Under the pieces are notes generated by a model. It did not search any database and had not been told where the DNA came from. It saw only the letters and a list, made by a program, of their open reading frames with translations. This document shows, piece after piece, positions 24,953 through 35,057 of a stretch of DNA of 64,000 nt. Every line of letters starts with the position of its first letter. Positions within the stretch are counted from its first letter, which is position 1. This stretch comes from Pseudomonas sp. P5_109 (GTDB lineage: Bacteria; Pseudomonadota; Gammaproteobacteria; Pseudomonadales; Pseudomonadaceae), in assembly GCF_034009455.1 (NCBI RefSeq), contig NZ_CP125380.1:6863001-6927000 (forward strand). Direction: 5' to 3'. Position numbers and translations under genes: made by a program.

Positions 24953-27823
24953 TCAATCCACATGATTCTCTCGCAGCAGAACGGCCAGGTCTTGCGCCTC
25001 CACCGGCCGACTGATCAGATAGCCTTGCACCTCATCGCAGCGCGATGCCTTGAGAAACTCAAGCTGCTCCTGCCGCTCCACCCCTTCCGCGACGACCTTC
25101 AATGACAAGCCATGGGCCATGGCAATGATCGCCCGGGTGATCGCAGCATCCTCGGTGCCCTCGCCCAATCCGCGGATAAACGCCTGGTCGATCTTCACGT
25201 AGTCCACCGGAATGCGTTTGAGGTAGCTCAAAGACGAATACCCGGTGCCAAAATCGTCAATGGCCAGTTTCACCCCGAGATCACGCAACTGCTGGAAGGT
25301 GGCGATGATGTGTTCGACGCTGTCCAGCAACTGGCTTTCGGTGAGTTCCAGCTCCAGGTAGCGAGGCTCCAGCCCGGTTTCTTCCAACACTTGGCGCACC
25401 AGACTGACCAACTTGCCCTGGCGCAATTGATGCACCGACAGGTTGACCGACACCCGAATCGCTTCGAGCCCCTGCCGCTGCCACTCACAGGCTTGCCAGC
25501 AGGCCTGACGCAGCACGAACTCACCGATCGGGCCGATCAATCCGGTTTCTTCCGCCAGGCCGATGAAATCCCCCGGCGGCACGCGGCCCATGGTCGGATG
25601 ATCCCAGCGCACCAACGCCTCGGCGGCATTGAGCTTGCCCGTGGCAAGGCACAGCTTGGGTTGGTAAAACACCTTCAGCTGTTTCTCTTCGACTGCCTTG
25701 CGCAAATGGTTTTCCAGCTGTAACCGCTCCAGCGTGCTGGCTTGCAAACTGTCGGTGTAAAACTGGAAATTATTTCCGCCCAGATGCTTGGCGTGCTGCA
25801 TGGCCATGTTCGACTGACTGACCAATGCCGATATTTCCCGGGCGCTGTCCGGCAACAAGCTGATGCCCATCGACGCGCTGACCACCAACTCATGCCCGTC
25901 AATCGTCACCGGCAAACGCAACTTGCTCGCCAGGCGAGTCGCCACCCGGGCCAGGCTCGAAAGGTTGCCGTAGGAGTTGAACAGCACGGCAAACTCGTCA
26001 CCGGAAAGGCGCGCAATGGTGTCTGCTTCAGGCAATGCATTGACCAGGCGCCGAGCCATCTTCTGCAACAACTGGTCGGCGACTTCATGCCCCAGACTGT
26101 CGTTGAGTTGCTTGAATCGATCAAGATTGATGTGCAGCAACGCCAGGCTGCGATACCCGCCCTGCCGCACTCGCTGATGAGCCTCACTAAGGCGTTCGCG
26201 GAACATCGCGCGGTTGGCCAGTCCGGTAAGCTCGTCGTAATGAGTCAGATAGCGCATGCGCTCTTCAGACTCTCGACGAGCTGAAAGATCAGCGAAGAAG
26301 CCCACAATATGGCTCACATTTCCCCGAGTATCGCGCACAGCATTCAGTTGCAGCCATTGCGGATACATCTCGCCGTTCTTGCGGGTCTCCACCAATTCGC
26401 CCTGCCAACTGCCTTCCTGCTCCAGCGCCTGATGTATTGCGGCGTAATGCCGACGTGCATCGCGACTGCATGGCAACTCAACGACATTACGTCCGATCAT
26501 GTCGTCGATGTCATAGCCGGTCACCCGACTGAAGGCTTGATTGATCGCGATCAGGACGTAGTTAGGATCGAAAATCACGATCCCTTCGCTGGCCGCCTCG
26601 AACACGGTCGCCGCCAGTTGCCGCTGCTCTTCCAGGCCTTTGCTGGCGCTGATGTCACGGCGAGTGCCGACCATGCGAATCACCCGGCCGTTCTCGGCAC
26701 GCTCGACCGCCCGCCCACGGTCCTCGATCCAGACCCAGTGGCCGTCGCCATGGCGCACGCGATACTCGATTTGATAGTCCTCGGTGCGGCCCTTCAAATG
26801 CTCGACCAACGCCCTTTTCAGTGCAGGAAGATCATCAGGGTGAAGGCGCGGCTTGAGGTGGCGCAGTAGTGCCGTGACCTGCTCCGGCTCCAGGCCGAAC
26901 AGTTCCTGAATCTGCGTGTGATGGACTTCGTCGGTTTGCAGATTCCAGTCCCACAACCCCAGCTCACTGGCCTTCAATGCCAGCGCCAGGCGTGCTTCGC
27001 TCTTGCTCAGCGCCTGGTTGGCGGCGTCCAGTTCCAGGCTGCGTTGAGCGACGCGGTTTTCCAGGTCGACCTGTATCTCTCGCAATTCGTTGTCGGCGCG
27101 TCGGCGCTGCTCAATCTCCTTGGCCAGCTTCTGATTGAGCTGATCACTGCAGCTTTGCGCCTGCTGCAGATGCTCGATCAGTGCCTGGTTCTGAAAGCGT
27201 CGCATCAAGCCCCGATCGATCAATCGATTGACTTGCCAGGCAACCACGCTCAACGCACCGAGCAGGATCAGCCCGAACCAGCCCCAACCTTGCTGCTGTT
27301 CGTCAGCCCCCCAAAACATATAGGCGATGGCGGGCAACAGGCAGGGCAAGGTGAATGACAGAAAGGCCGGCAAGCTGACCGCATAGGCCACGCTGGCCGA
27401 AAGCGCGGCGGCACCGATGAGGCCGAAGACCCAGGCTTGCTGAATGAAGTTATCGGCGGGAACCAGGGCGATGCCGGCACCGGCCAGGGTCAGGCCGGTG
27501 AGGCCGGAGCCCAGCCAAAACATCCGTTGCCAAATGGGGTGGGCCTGACGATTGGGGATGGCCGAATCGAAGGCTGCGACCTGAATCACCCGCAATGCCA
27601 CCAAAGACAACAACCACACCAGCCAGACACTGACCAGGAAATAGCGCTGCGGGCTCCAGAGCAAACCGGCACAGACCAGGCCATTGATCAGCATGAACAA
27701 CGTGGGCAGCAGCGAGCCCTGATACAACAGGCGCGTGCGTTCGACCGCCATTTCCATGGCGTACTGTTTACGGATCACCCGTGGCTCCACAGTGGGGCCC
27801 GACAGGTCGAAGCTGAGGGTCAT
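24953..27823 (-). CDS. Membrane GGDEF/EAL protein with PAS domains (c-di-GMP turnover)
   Basis: A 956-residue inner-membrane signalling protein. An N-terminal region with about five hydrophobic segments (to about residue 220) is followed by a coiled coil, two PAS-like modules with PAC motifs (IEYRVRHGDGHWVWIEDRGR; then a second near 430), a GGDEF domain and an EAL domain. The GGDEF signature reads SGDEF near residue 605, a tolerated variant; the EAL domain keeps EALVRWDHP near 733 and DDFGTGYSSL. It could make or degrade c-di-GMP; the intact EAL favours phosphodiesterase activity. The Met at 27823 is chosen because the family starts near MTLSFDLSG. It is divergent from uvrD, as with PA5442. 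Confidence 0.9.
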   Translation of the reverse strand: MTLSFDLSGPTVEPRVIRKQYAMEMAVERTRLLYQGSLLPTLFMLINGLVCAGLLWSPQRYFLVSVWLVWLLSLVALRVIQVAAFDSAIPNRQAHPIWQRMFWLGSGLTGLTLAGAGIALVPADNFIQQAWVFGLIGAAALSASVAYAVSLPAFLSFTLPCLLPAIAYMFWGADEQQQGWGWFGLILLGALSVVAWQVNRLIDRGLMRRFQNQALIEHLQQAQSCSDQLNQKLAKEIEQRRRADNELREIQVDLENRVAQRSLELDAANQALSKSEARLALALKASELGLWDWNLQTDEVHHTQIQELFGLEPEQVTALLRHLKPRLHPDDLPALKRALVEHLKGRTEDYQIEYRVRHGDGHWVWIEDRGRAVERAENGRVIRMVGTRRDISASKGLEEQRQLAATVFEAASEGIVIFDPNYVLIAINQAFSRVTGYDIDDMIGRNVVELPCSRDARRHYAAIHQALEQEGSWQGELVETRKNGEMYPQWLQLNAVRDTRGNVSHIVGFFADLSARRESEERMRYLTHYDELTGLANRAMFRERLSEAHQRVRQGGYRSLALLHINLDRFKQLNDSLGHEVADQLLQKMARRLVNALPEADTIARLSGDEFAVLFNSYGNLSSLARVATRLASKLRLPVTIDGHELVVSASMGISLLPDSAREISALVSQSNMAMQHAKHLGGNNFQFYTDSLQASTLERLQLENHLRKAVEEKQLKVFYQPKLCLATGKLNAAEALVRWDHPTMGRVPPGDFIGLAEETGLIGPIGEFVLRQACWQACEWQRQGLEAIRVSVNLSVHQLRQGKLVSLVRQVLEETGLEPRYLELELTESQLLDSVEHIIATFQQLRDLGVKLAIDDFGTGYSSLSYLKRIPVDYVKIDQAFIRGLGEGTEDAAITRAIIAMAHGLSLKVVAEGVERQEQLEFLKASRCDEVQGYLISRPVEAQDLAVLLRENHVD

Positions 27824-28079
27824 AGGCGATGTTCTTGTTCTTATAATGGTGAGCTTGTGCCCGAAACTGCTCGGAGCATACACAAGCAATTGCCCGGACC
27901 AAACTGCTGCTGATCAATAAATCGCCAAATTTTTCAGCCGCCGACGCCACTGAAAATGCTCAAGGCACGCCCCGCCAGCGCCTGCAGCCGATGACTGACC
28001 GGTCGTCCTTCGCATAACTTTCATCGGTTAAAGCGAAGCGGGGTTTGCCCGGTGTGTCGCGGCCCCCTAGAATGCCCCG

Positions 28080-30263
28080 ATGCGCGATGATCTCTCCCTT
28101 CTGCTGAACTCCCTCAACGATGCCCAACGCCAGGCCGTAGCTGCCTCCGTGGGTCGTCAGTTGGTCCTGGCCGGTGCTGGTTCCGGTAAAACCCGAGTGC
28201 TGGTGCACCGTATCGCCTGGTTGATCCAGGTCGAAAACGCCTCGCCCCACTCCATACTGTCGGTGACTTTCACCAACAAGGCTGCTGCCGAGATGCGCCA
28301 GCGCATCGAGCAGTTGATGGGTATCAACCCGGCCGGCATGTGGGTCGGCACCTTCCACGGCCTGGCGCACCGCTTGTTGCGGGCGCACTGGCAGGAAGCG
28401 GGCTTGAGCCAGACGTTCCAGATTCTCGACAGCGATGACCAGCAACGGCTGGTCAAGCGGGTGATCCGCGAACTCGGCCTGGACGAACAGCGTTGGCCGG
28501 CCCGTCAGGCACAATGGTTCATCAATGGCCAGAAAGACGAAGGTCTGCGCCCGCAGCACATTCAAGCCAGCGGTGACCTGTTCCTGGCGACCATGCGCGG
28601 CATCTATGAAGCCTACGAGGCTGCCTGCCTGCGTGCGGGCGTCATCGACTTCTCCGAATTGCTGCTACGCGCCCTCGATTTGTGGCGCGATCACCCAGGC
28701 CTGCTGGCTCATTACCAAAAACGCTTCCGGCACATTCTGGTGGACGAGTTCCAGGACACCAACGCCGTGCAGTACGCCTGGTTGCGCCTGCTGGCCAAGG
28801 GCGGTGACAGCCTGATGGTCGTAGGCGACGATGACCAGTCGATCTACGGCTGGCGTGGCGCGAAAATCGAAAACATCTACCAGTATTCCGAAGACTTCCC
28901 GGACGCCGTAACCATCCGCCTGGAGCAGAACTATCGCTCCACCGCCGGCATCCTGAAGGCCGCCAACGCCTTGATCGCCAACAACACCGGACGCCTGGGC
29001 AAAGAGCTGTGGACAGACGGCGGCGAAGGCGAAGCGATCAATCTGTACGCCGCGTTCAACGAACACGACGAAGCACGCTACGTTGTCGAAACCATCGAAA
29101 GTGCGCTGAAAACCGGCTTGTCTCGCAGCGATATCGCGATTCTGTACCGCTCCAACGCCCAATCGCGGGTTCTTGAAGAAGCCTTGCTACGCGAGCGCAT
29201 TCCATACCGCATCTATGGCGGCCAGCGCTTCTTCGAACGCGCCGAAATCAAGAACGCCATGGCCTACCTGCGCTTGCTCGAAGGCCGCGGTAACGATGCC
29301 GCGCTGGAACGGGTGATCAACGTGCCGGCCCGTGGCATTGGCGAGAAAACCGTCGAAGCGATCCGCGACCATGCACGCCACAGCGATGTGTCGATGTGGG
29401 AGGCGATGCGCCAACTGGTGGCCAACAAAGGCCTGACCGGGCGTGCGGCCGGTGCCCTTGGCGCGTTTATCGAGCTGATCGAGAATCTCGCCGCCAAGTG
29501 CATGGAAATGCCCCTGCACCTGATGACCCAGACCGTCATCGAGCAGTCGGGGCTGATCGCCTATCACGAAGCGGAAAAAGGCGAGAAAGGCCAGGCCCGG
29601 GTAGAAAACCTTGAGGAACTGGTCAGCGCCGCGCGCAACTTCGAAAACACCGAAGAAGACGAAGAACTGACGCCACTGGCAGCGTTCCTCGGTCACGCAT
29701 CGCTGGAGGCCGGCGACACCCAGGCCGACGAGCACGAAGACAGCATCCAGCTGATGACCCTGCACAGCGCCAAGGGCCTGGAGTTCCCCTACGTGTTCCT
29801 GGTGGGCATGGAAGAAGGCCTGTTCCCGCACAAGATGAGCCTGGAAGAACCCGGCCGCCTTGAGGAAGAACGTCGCCTGGCCTACGTCGGCATCACCCGG
29901 GCCATGCAGAACCTGGTGATGACCTATGCTGAAACCCGACGCCTTTATGGCAGCGAGACCTACAACAAGGTGTCGCGTTTCGTACGCGAAGTTCCGAAAG
30001 GCCTGATTCAGGAGGTGCGGCTGTCCAACAGCGTCAGCCGTCCGTTCGGTGGCAACCAGTCGATGAGCGGCAGCAACCTGTTCAGCGGCAGCGAGATTCC
30101 GGAAACCGGCTTCAGCTTGGGCCAGACTGTGCGCCACTCGATCTTCGGTGACGGAGTGATCCTCAACTTCGAAGGCGCCGGGGCCCAGGCCCGGGTGCAG
30201 GTGAACTTCAGCGAAGGCAGCAAGTGGCTGATGCTGGGGTATGCCAAGCTGGAAGCGATCTGA
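28080..30263 (+). CDS. uvrD: DNA helicase II (UvrD)
   Basis: A superfamily 1A 3'-5' helicase for nucleotide excision and mismatch repair, 727 residues, the usual length. Motif I AGAGSGKTRVLVHRIAWL lies near residue 31; motif II is LVDEFQDTNAVQYAW; motif III region VVGDDDQSIYGWRGA; motif IV region LEQNYRST; motifs V and VI LHSAKGLEFPYVFLVGMEEG and RRLAYVGITRAM. The C-terminal tail ends in a Tudor-like segment (GDGVILNFEGAG). The 256-bp region shared with the divergent GGDEF/EAL gene shows no operator that I can name. Confidence 0.97.
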   Translation: MRDDLSLLLNSLNDAQRQAVAASVGRQLVLAGAGSGKTRVLVHRIAWLIQVENASPHSILSVTFTNKAAAEMRQRIEQLMGINPAGMWVGTFHGLAHRLLRAHWQEAGLSQTFQILDSDDQQRLVKRVIRELGLDEQRWPARQAQWFINGQKDEGLRPQHIQASGDLFLATMRGIYEAYEAACLRAGVIDFSELLLRALDLWRDHPGLLAHYQKRFRHILVDEFQDTNAVQYAWLRLLAKGGDSLMVVGDDDQSIYGWRGAKIENIYQYSEDFPDAVTIRLEQNYRSTAGILKAANALIANNTGRLGKELWTDGGEGEAINLYAAFNEHDEARYVVETIESALKTGLSRSDIAILYRSNAQSRVLEEALLRERIPYRIYGGQRFFERAEIKNAMAYLRLLEGRGNDAALERVINVPARGIGEKTVEAIRDHARHSDVSMWEAMRQLVANKGLTGRAAGALGAFIELIENLAAKCMEMPLHLMTQTVIEQSGLIAYHEAEKGEKGQARVENLEELVSAARNFENTEEDEELTPLAAFLGHASLEAGDTQADEHEDSIQLMTLHSAKGLEFPYVFLVGMEEGLFPHKMSLEEPGRLEEERRLAYVGITRAMQNLVMTYAETRRLYGSETYNKVSRFVREVPKGLIQEVRLSNSVSRPFGGNQSMSGSNLFSGSEIPETGFSLGQTVRHSIFGDGVILNFEGAGAQARVQVNFSEGSKWLMLGYAKLEAI

Positions 30264-30281
30264 TCACCCGATACAGGACCT

Positions 30282-30374
30282 TTATGGGACCGGGCTTGCT
30301 CGCGAAAAACGATAACGCGGTATGACTGGATGACCGCGGTGCGCCCATTCGCGAGCAAGCCCGCTCCCACAGGG
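30282..30374. repeat. REP doublet after uvrD
   Basis: Inverted copies of the GGGAGCGGGCTTGCTCGCGAA motif (30282-30306 and 30349-30374) flank about 42 bp. Left copy has GGGACCGGGC. Confidence 0.85.
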
Positions 30375-30420
30375 TTGCGTGTGGACTTACAGACATTGAT
30401 CTGAACAAGGTGCAAAAAGC

Positions 30421-30861
30421 ATGGGCTCAGGTTTCTTTTCTTCCTGGACATTCTGGGCCCTGTTATCGGCGGCATTCGCCGCAATGACCGCCATTTTCGC
30501 GAAAGTCGGCATCGAAAACGTCAATTCCGACTTCGCCACCCTGCTACGCACGATAGTGGTATTGGTCAGCCTGGCCTTGATTTTGTACGCCACGGGCCAA
30601 TATCAGTCATTGGGATCGATCTCTGCAAAGAGCTACCTGTTCCTGCTGTTGTCTGGCCTGGCCACCGGTGCATCGTGGATCTGCTATTTCCGCGCCCTCA
30701 AGGTCGGTCCGGCGTCACTGGTTGCCCCAGTGGACAAACTCAGCGTGGTGCTGGTGGCTGTTCTTGGCGTTGTCCTGCTGGGTGAAAAACTCGACCTGCG
30801 CCAATGGGGCGGAATCGGCCTGATCACGGCCGGGGTGGTCATGCTGGCGCTACGACGCTAG
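30421..30861 (+). CDS. EamA-family small membrane transporter (half-size)
   Basis: A 146-residue protein with about five transmembrane segments, equal to a single EamA repeat of the drug/metabolite transporter superfamily. It begins FSSWTFWALLSAAFAAMTAI and ends with the family motif DKLSVVLVAVLGVVLLGEKL and GIGLITAGVVMLALRR. Half-size members work as dimers. The substrate is unknown. It stands alone between a REP element and the Tim44-like gene. Confidence 0.88.
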   Translation: MGSGFFSSWTFWALLSAAFAAMTAIFAKVGIENVNSDFATLLRTIVVLVSLALILYATGQYQSLGSISAKSYLFLLLSGLATGASWICYFRALKVGPASLVAPVDKLSVVLVAVLGVVLLGEKLDLRQWGGIGLITAGVVMLALRR

Positions 30862-31040
30862 GCGACCGCCCTACAAACCCTGTCCACTCATCTGACAGAT
30901 AAAAGTCAAAAGGCCTTCTTGCACTGACTGAAGCTGAACACGACCTGTCAGGCAAAAGCCCGAAACACTCTGCCGCTAGCCAGTAACACTTCAGCTGTGC
31001 AACATGGCGCGCGTGCCTTCCACAAATGGGAATTCCCTTT

Positions 31041-31919
31041 ATGAAACGTTTTCTTAGCATCGCCATGGCGTTGTGCATCGGCCTGACGATGAGTCTCGAC
31101 GTCAATGCCGCCAAGCGCTTCGGTGGTGGCAAAAGCGCAGGCGCTGCGCCGACGCACCAGACCAGCCAGATGGCTCCTTCTTCTCCAGGCATGGGCGGCG
31201 CCGCGGCGACCGCTGGTGCTGCCGGTGCCGCTGGCGCCGCCGCCAAGGCCGGTGGTGCTTCGCGCTGGCTCGGCCCTCTGGCCGGTATCGCCGCCGGTGG
31301 CCTGCTGGCCTCCATGTTCATGGGTGACGGCTTCCAGGGCATGCAGATCTTCGACATCCTGATCATGGCGGTCATTGCGTTCCTGGTCTTCCGCTTTATC
31401 GCCGCCCGTCGTCGCAAGCAGCAGGAGCATTACGCTCCAGCCGGCCACGCGCCGATGCAACGTGAGGCGTTCGAACAAAAGCCTGCCGGCGGTTCGATCT
31501 TCGGTGGTTCGGCAGCGCCTGTTGCCGCTCGTCCAGTGATCAACGCTCCAGCCTGGTTCAACGAAAGAAACTTCGTCGAAGCGGCGCGCAATCACTTCCA
31601 GTCCCTGCAACAGCACTGGGACGCCAATGAAATGGACAAGATCGCCGAGTTCGTGACTCCGCAAATGCTGGAGTTCCTCAAGCGTGAGCGTGCCGACCTG
31701 GGTGACGGCTTCCAGTCCACCTACATTGATAACCTCAATGTACAACTGGATGGCGTGGACGATCGCGCCGACAAGACCATTGCCACCCTGACCTTCACTG
31801 GCCTGTCGAAAACCTCGCGTTTCGACCAGGGCGAAGTCTTCAGTGAAAGCTGGAACATGGAACGTGCACAGGGCGAAAACCAGCCTTGGCTGGTGGCAGG
31901 TATCCGCCAGAACGGCTGA
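31041..31919 (+). CDS. Tim44-like domain protein, exported or membrane-anchored
   Basis: A 292-residue protein with a signal peptide (MKRFLSIAMALCIGLTMSLDVNA), a Gly/Ala-rich low-complexity region, a membrane segment (about 75-120: GPLAGIAAGGLLASMFMG and FDILIMAVIAFLVFRFIAA), and a C-terminal Tim44-like domain (from about 170: WFNERNFVEAARNHFQSLQ). In mitochondria the domain binds membranes and import motors; the bacterial role is unknown. The ATG at 31041 is preferred to 31026 because it begins a proper signal peptide. A strong terminator follows. Confidence 0.88.
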   Translation: MKRFLSIAMALCIGLTMSLDVNAAKRFGGGKSAGAAPTHQTSQMAPSSPGMGGAAATAGAAGAAGAAAKAGGASRWLGPLAGIAAGGLLASMFMGDGFQGMQIFDILIMAVIAFLVFRFIAARRRKQQEHYAPAGHAPMQREAFEQKPAGGSIFGGSAAPVAARPVINAPAWFNERNFVEAARNHFQSLQQHWDANEMDKIAEFVTPQMLEFLKRERADLGDGFQSTYIDNLNVQLDGVDDRADKTIATLTFTGLSKTSRFDQGEVFSESWNMERAQGENQPWLVAGIRQNG

Positions 31920-31950
31920 TTACCCTCCACGTTTCACTTGCTGCAATAAA

Positions 31951-31976
31951 AACCCCGGCTCAGGCCGGGGTTTTCT
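31951..31976 (+). terminator. Rho-independent terminator after the Tim44-like gene
   Basis: A 9-bp stem (31951-31959 with 31964-31972), 4-base loop, then T-rich sequence. Confidence 0.88.
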
Positions 31977-32057
31977 ATTTCGCGGTTGCATCTATAGCGA
32001 GCTACTGTATAAACCGCCCCATATAAACCGCGCCATACAAGCAAGAGGATCCCGGAC

Positions 32058-32465
32058 GTGGAAGAAATCATCGAACAATTGCGTGAAGCCAACGAACCGG
32101 TACCGGTCCCCTTGGAATTGCCTGACGAAGACCAGCTGGTGGAAATCGAAGAACAACTGTTCATCGACATTCCGTTTGTCTTCAGAGAGTTTCTGCTGAC
32201 CGTCAGCGACGTGGTCTACGGCAGCCTGGAACCGGTCACCGTGACCGACCCGCAATCCCACACCTACCTGCCCGACGTTGCCGCCAACGCCTGGGACGCC
32301 GGTGTCGATCGCAGCATGATTCCGATTTGCCAGGACGGTGACGACTACTATCTGGTCGAAGAAGACGGCACCGTGGTGCTTTGGCAGGCCGAAGAAGAGC
32401 TGATCGCCGAAGAAACCTGGGAATCGGTGTGGCACTGGGCACGGGACGTCTGGCTGGAAAGCTGA
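32058..32465 (+). CDS. SMI1/KNR4-family protein
   Basis: A 135-residue acidic protein with the SMI1/KNR4 (SUKH) pattern: ELPDEDQLVEIEEQLFIDIP, then FREFLLTVSDVVYG, and later MIPICQDGDDYYLVEEDG. The start is a GTG at 32058. SUKH proteins are often toxin immunity proteins, but no toxin is adjacent and this type is commonly found alone in Pseudomonas, so a housekeeping role is more likely. The gene lies alone between a terminator and a convergent antiporter gene. Confidence 0.88.
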   Translation: MEEIIEQLREANEPVPVPLELPDEDQLVEIEEQLFIDIPFVFREFLLTVSDVVYGSLEPVTVTDPQSHTYLPDVAANAWDAGVDRSMIPICQDGDDYYLVEEDGTVVLWQAEEELIAEETWESVWHWARDVWLES

Positions 32466-32488
32466 TCCAGCCAGTGCCGCAAGGGTGG

Positions 32489-34252
32489 TCAATGCCCGGA
32501 CGACTCCTTGTGGTTATCGAGGGTTTCCAGCAACGCCACCTGCATCCGCGTGTGCACACGAATGAACCAGCGCCACAACAGCGCCGCCACGGCGGCCGCG
32601 ACCACGGCGATCAGTACCAGCAACTTGTTGGTCGGCAGAATACTGGCCGACAAGGCTGCCAACAGCAAAAAGATCACCAGCAACGACAGGATCGGGATCA
32701 CTTCGGCGATGACCCTACGCACTCGCTGCGTGTGACGCCCGGCCATCTCCGGCTTAACGCCCATCTCCGCCAGTAACATCGACAGTGCCTTGAGCTTGCG
32801 GTACGCCGCAATCAAAAAAGGCAGCGACAACAACAGGGCCCCACCCCAGATCAATGCCTTCTGCCAGCTTGGGTCGCTGATCCAGCCTTGCAAGTAAGCC
32901 GACATGCGCTCGGCGAAGAACGCCCCCGAGAAAAAGATCGCGATCACCAGCGCCAGATTGACCCCAACCTGCAGCAAAATTCTTCTGATCATCGACGCCA
33001 GCAAGGCCCCCTCGCCCTGTGGCTGAATGCTGCGCAACCATTCGCCGTACATCCCCAGCACTCGCCCCAGACGTTCGGGCATGATCTCGCCAAGCTTGAT
33101 CGACAGAGGATCCGCTGCGCGAATCAGATAGGGCGTCAGTAACGTGGTAATCACCGATACCGCCACGGCAACCGGGTAGAGAAAATTACTGGTGACCTGC
33201 AACGTCATGCCCAGCGCCGCGATGATGAAAGAAAATTCGCCAATCTGTGAAAGCCCCATCCCGACCCGCAGTGAGGTGCGTCCGTCGTTGCCGGCGATAA
33301 ACGCACCGAGGCCACAGGACAGCATCTTGCCGAGCACCACGGCTACGGTGATTACGGCGATTGGCCACGCGTACTGAAGCAGGATCGCCGGATCGAGCAT
33401 GAGCCCGATGGCCACAAAGAAAATCGCACTGAAGAGATCACGAACCGGCTCAATCAAACGCTCGATTTTCAGCAGTTGCCGGGACTCAGCCATGATCGCG
33501 CCGATCAGGAACGCCCCCAGGACCATGCTGTACTCAAGCTTGACCACCAGCAGGCAGAAGCCAAAACACAGGCCCAGCACGGTAATCAGCAGCATTTCGT
33601 TGCTTTCGAACCTGGCGACGTAGGCCAGCAGGCGCGGCACCATCAGGATGCCAATGACCAACGCAACGATCATGAACAGCGACAGTTTGCCGACCGTGGA
33701 AAACACTTCGCCGGAGCTGACCGTACCGCTGACGGCGATGCTGGACAGTAACGCGATAATGCCGATGCCCAGGATATCTTCGACGATCAGCACACCGAAT
33801 ATCAGCTGTGCAAATCGCTCGTTCTTCAACTTCAGATCATTGAGTGCCTTGACGATGATGGTGGTCGAGGAAATCGCCAGGATCGCGCCGAGGAATAGCG
33901 AGTCCATGGTGTTCCAGTCGAACCAGCGACCGATTTCGTAGCCGATCCAGATCATCAGCACGATTTCCAGGAACGCCGCGATGAATGCCGTGGCCCCCAC
34001 CTTGAACAACTTGCGCAGGCTGAACTCCAGGCCGAGGCAGAACATCAGGAAAATCACCCCGAGTTCGGCCAGGGTCTTGATGGTCTCTTCGTCATGGATC
34101 AGGCCGAATGGCGGAGTGTGCGGGCCAATGATGAAACCGGCGACGATGTAGCCCAGCACCACCGGTTGTTTCAGGCGATGGAATACCACGGTTACCACGC
34201 CTGCGATCAACATGATCACTGCCAGATCCTGAATGAAACTGATGGCATGCAT
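32489..34252 (-). CDS. CPA2-family cation/proton antiporter (KefB/YbaL-like) without RCK domain
   Basis: A 587-residue membrane protein that probably exchanges K+ or Na+ for H+. The N-terminal antiporter domain has FHRLKQPVVLGYIVAGFIIG, ELGVIFLMFCLGLEFSLRKL and LFSAIFFVAIGLMLDP. Unlike KefB/KefC it lacks the TrkA-N nucleotide-binding domain; the C-terminal 200 residues instead carry further hydrophobic segments (LALVIAIFFSGAFF, ALLLSLPFLIAAYR, ILSLLVIFLLLAALSA and a final one) and a short charged tail. AGGGAG 9 bp before ATG 34252 decides the start; the long upstream frame is noncoding. Confidence 0.9.
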   Translation of the reverse strand: MHAISFIQDLAVIMLIAGVVTVVFHRLKQPVVLGYIVAGFIIGPHTPPFGLIHDEETIKTLAELGVIFLMFCLGLEFSLRKLFKVGATAFIAAFLEIVLMIWIGYEIGRWFDWNTMDSLFLGAILAISSTTIIVKALNDLKLKNERFAQLIFGVLIVEDILGIGIIALLSSIAVSGTVSSGEVFSTVGKLSLFMIVALVIGILMVPRLLAYVARFESNEMLLITVLGLCFGFCLLVVKLEYSMVLGAFLIGAIMAESRQLLKIERLIEPVRDLFSAIFFVAIGLMLDPAILLQYAWPIAVITVAVVLGKMLSCGLGAFIAGNDGRTSLRVGMGLSQIGEFSFIIAALGMTLQVTSNFLYPVAVAVSVITTLLTPYLIRAADPLSIKLGEIMPERLGRVLGMYGEWLRSIQPQGEGALLASMIRRILLQVGVNLALVIAIFFSGAFFAERMSAYLQGWISDPSWQKALIWGGALLLSLPFLIAAYRKLKALSMLLAEMGVKPEMAGRHTQRVRRVIAEVIPILSLLVIFLLLAALSASILPTNKLLVLIAVVAAAVAALLWRWFIRVHTRMQVALLETLDNHKESSGH

Positions 34253-34538
34253 GGCGTGAGACTCCCTGGATGACATGGCTCGATCCGCGGACGTAGGAAA
34301 AGTCTGATCGAGCAGAACAAGAATCGGAATTGCGCGTAGGAAATGCCCTTGTGGCAGGGCTTTTTGCAGGGTAACACCGCGACTTCTGGCAGAAAGGCGG
34401 TGCAATATATGGAAACAGATCGATCCGGCGTGACGGCGACCCTGCACCCGGCGTCCCGATAACTGTTGGTTTGAAAAAACCGCCGAGGCACCCGCAGAGG
34501 TGCATCCCTCAAACCTGGCCTTGACCCGTGAGAATGCT

Positions 34539-35021
34539 ATGGAACCCGGAAACGCCCAGCTGTCGATGACGGTATTGATGACCCCTGACATGGCCAACTT
34601 CTCTGGCAATGTTCACGGCGGCACCCTGCTCAAATACCTCGACGAAGTGGCCTACGCATGCGCGAGCCGTTATGCCGGTCGCTATGTGGTGACCCTGTCG
34701 GTGGACCAGGTCATTTTCCGCGAGCCGATCCATGTCGGCGAACTGGTGACCTTTCTCGCCTCGGTGAACTACACCGGCAACACCTCCATGGAGGTTGGCA
34801 TCAAAGTGGTGACCGAGAACATCCGCGAACGCTCGGTGCGTCACACCAACAGTTGCTTCTTCACCATGGTCGCGGTGGATGACCAGCGCAAACCTGCCCA
34901 GGTACCGCCGCTGCAACCGGACAACAGCGAGAGCAAGCGCCGCTTCATCCAGGCTCAACAGCGTCGGCAGATTCGTCAGGAACTGGAAAAGCGTTATCAG
35001 GAGATCAAGGGCGACGCCTGA
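34539..35021 (+). CDS. Acyl-CoA thioesterase (hotdog fold, YciA-like)
   Basis: A 160-residue cytoplasmic thioesterase hydrolysing acyl-CoA to acid and CoA. The hotdog signature ANFSGNVHGGTLLKYLDEVA (about 18-37) contains the catalytic acidic region, followed by VTLSVDQVIFREPIHVGELV and the typical SVRHTNSCFFTMVAVDD. The Met at 34539 starts MEPGNAQLSMTVLM, which matches the family. The C-terminal basic extension (QRRQIRQELEKRYQE) is a likely helix. Confidence 0.92.
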   Translation: MEPGNAQLSMTVLMTPDMANFSGNVHGGTLLKYLDEVAYACASRYAGRYVVTLSVDQVIFREPIHVGELVTFLASVNYTGNTSMEVGIKVVTENIRERSVRHTNSCFFTMVAVDDQRKPAQVPPLQPDNSESKRRFIQAQQRRQIRQELEKRYQEIKGDA

Positions 35022-35057
35022 GTTATTCAGGCAGGCTGATGGTGTTCTCTAGATAGC

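Noticed and set aside
32058..32465. SMI1/KNR4 protein as immunity partner of the giant toxin-like genes
   Set aside because: It is 17 kb away, separated by conserved genes, and the family is also found alone.
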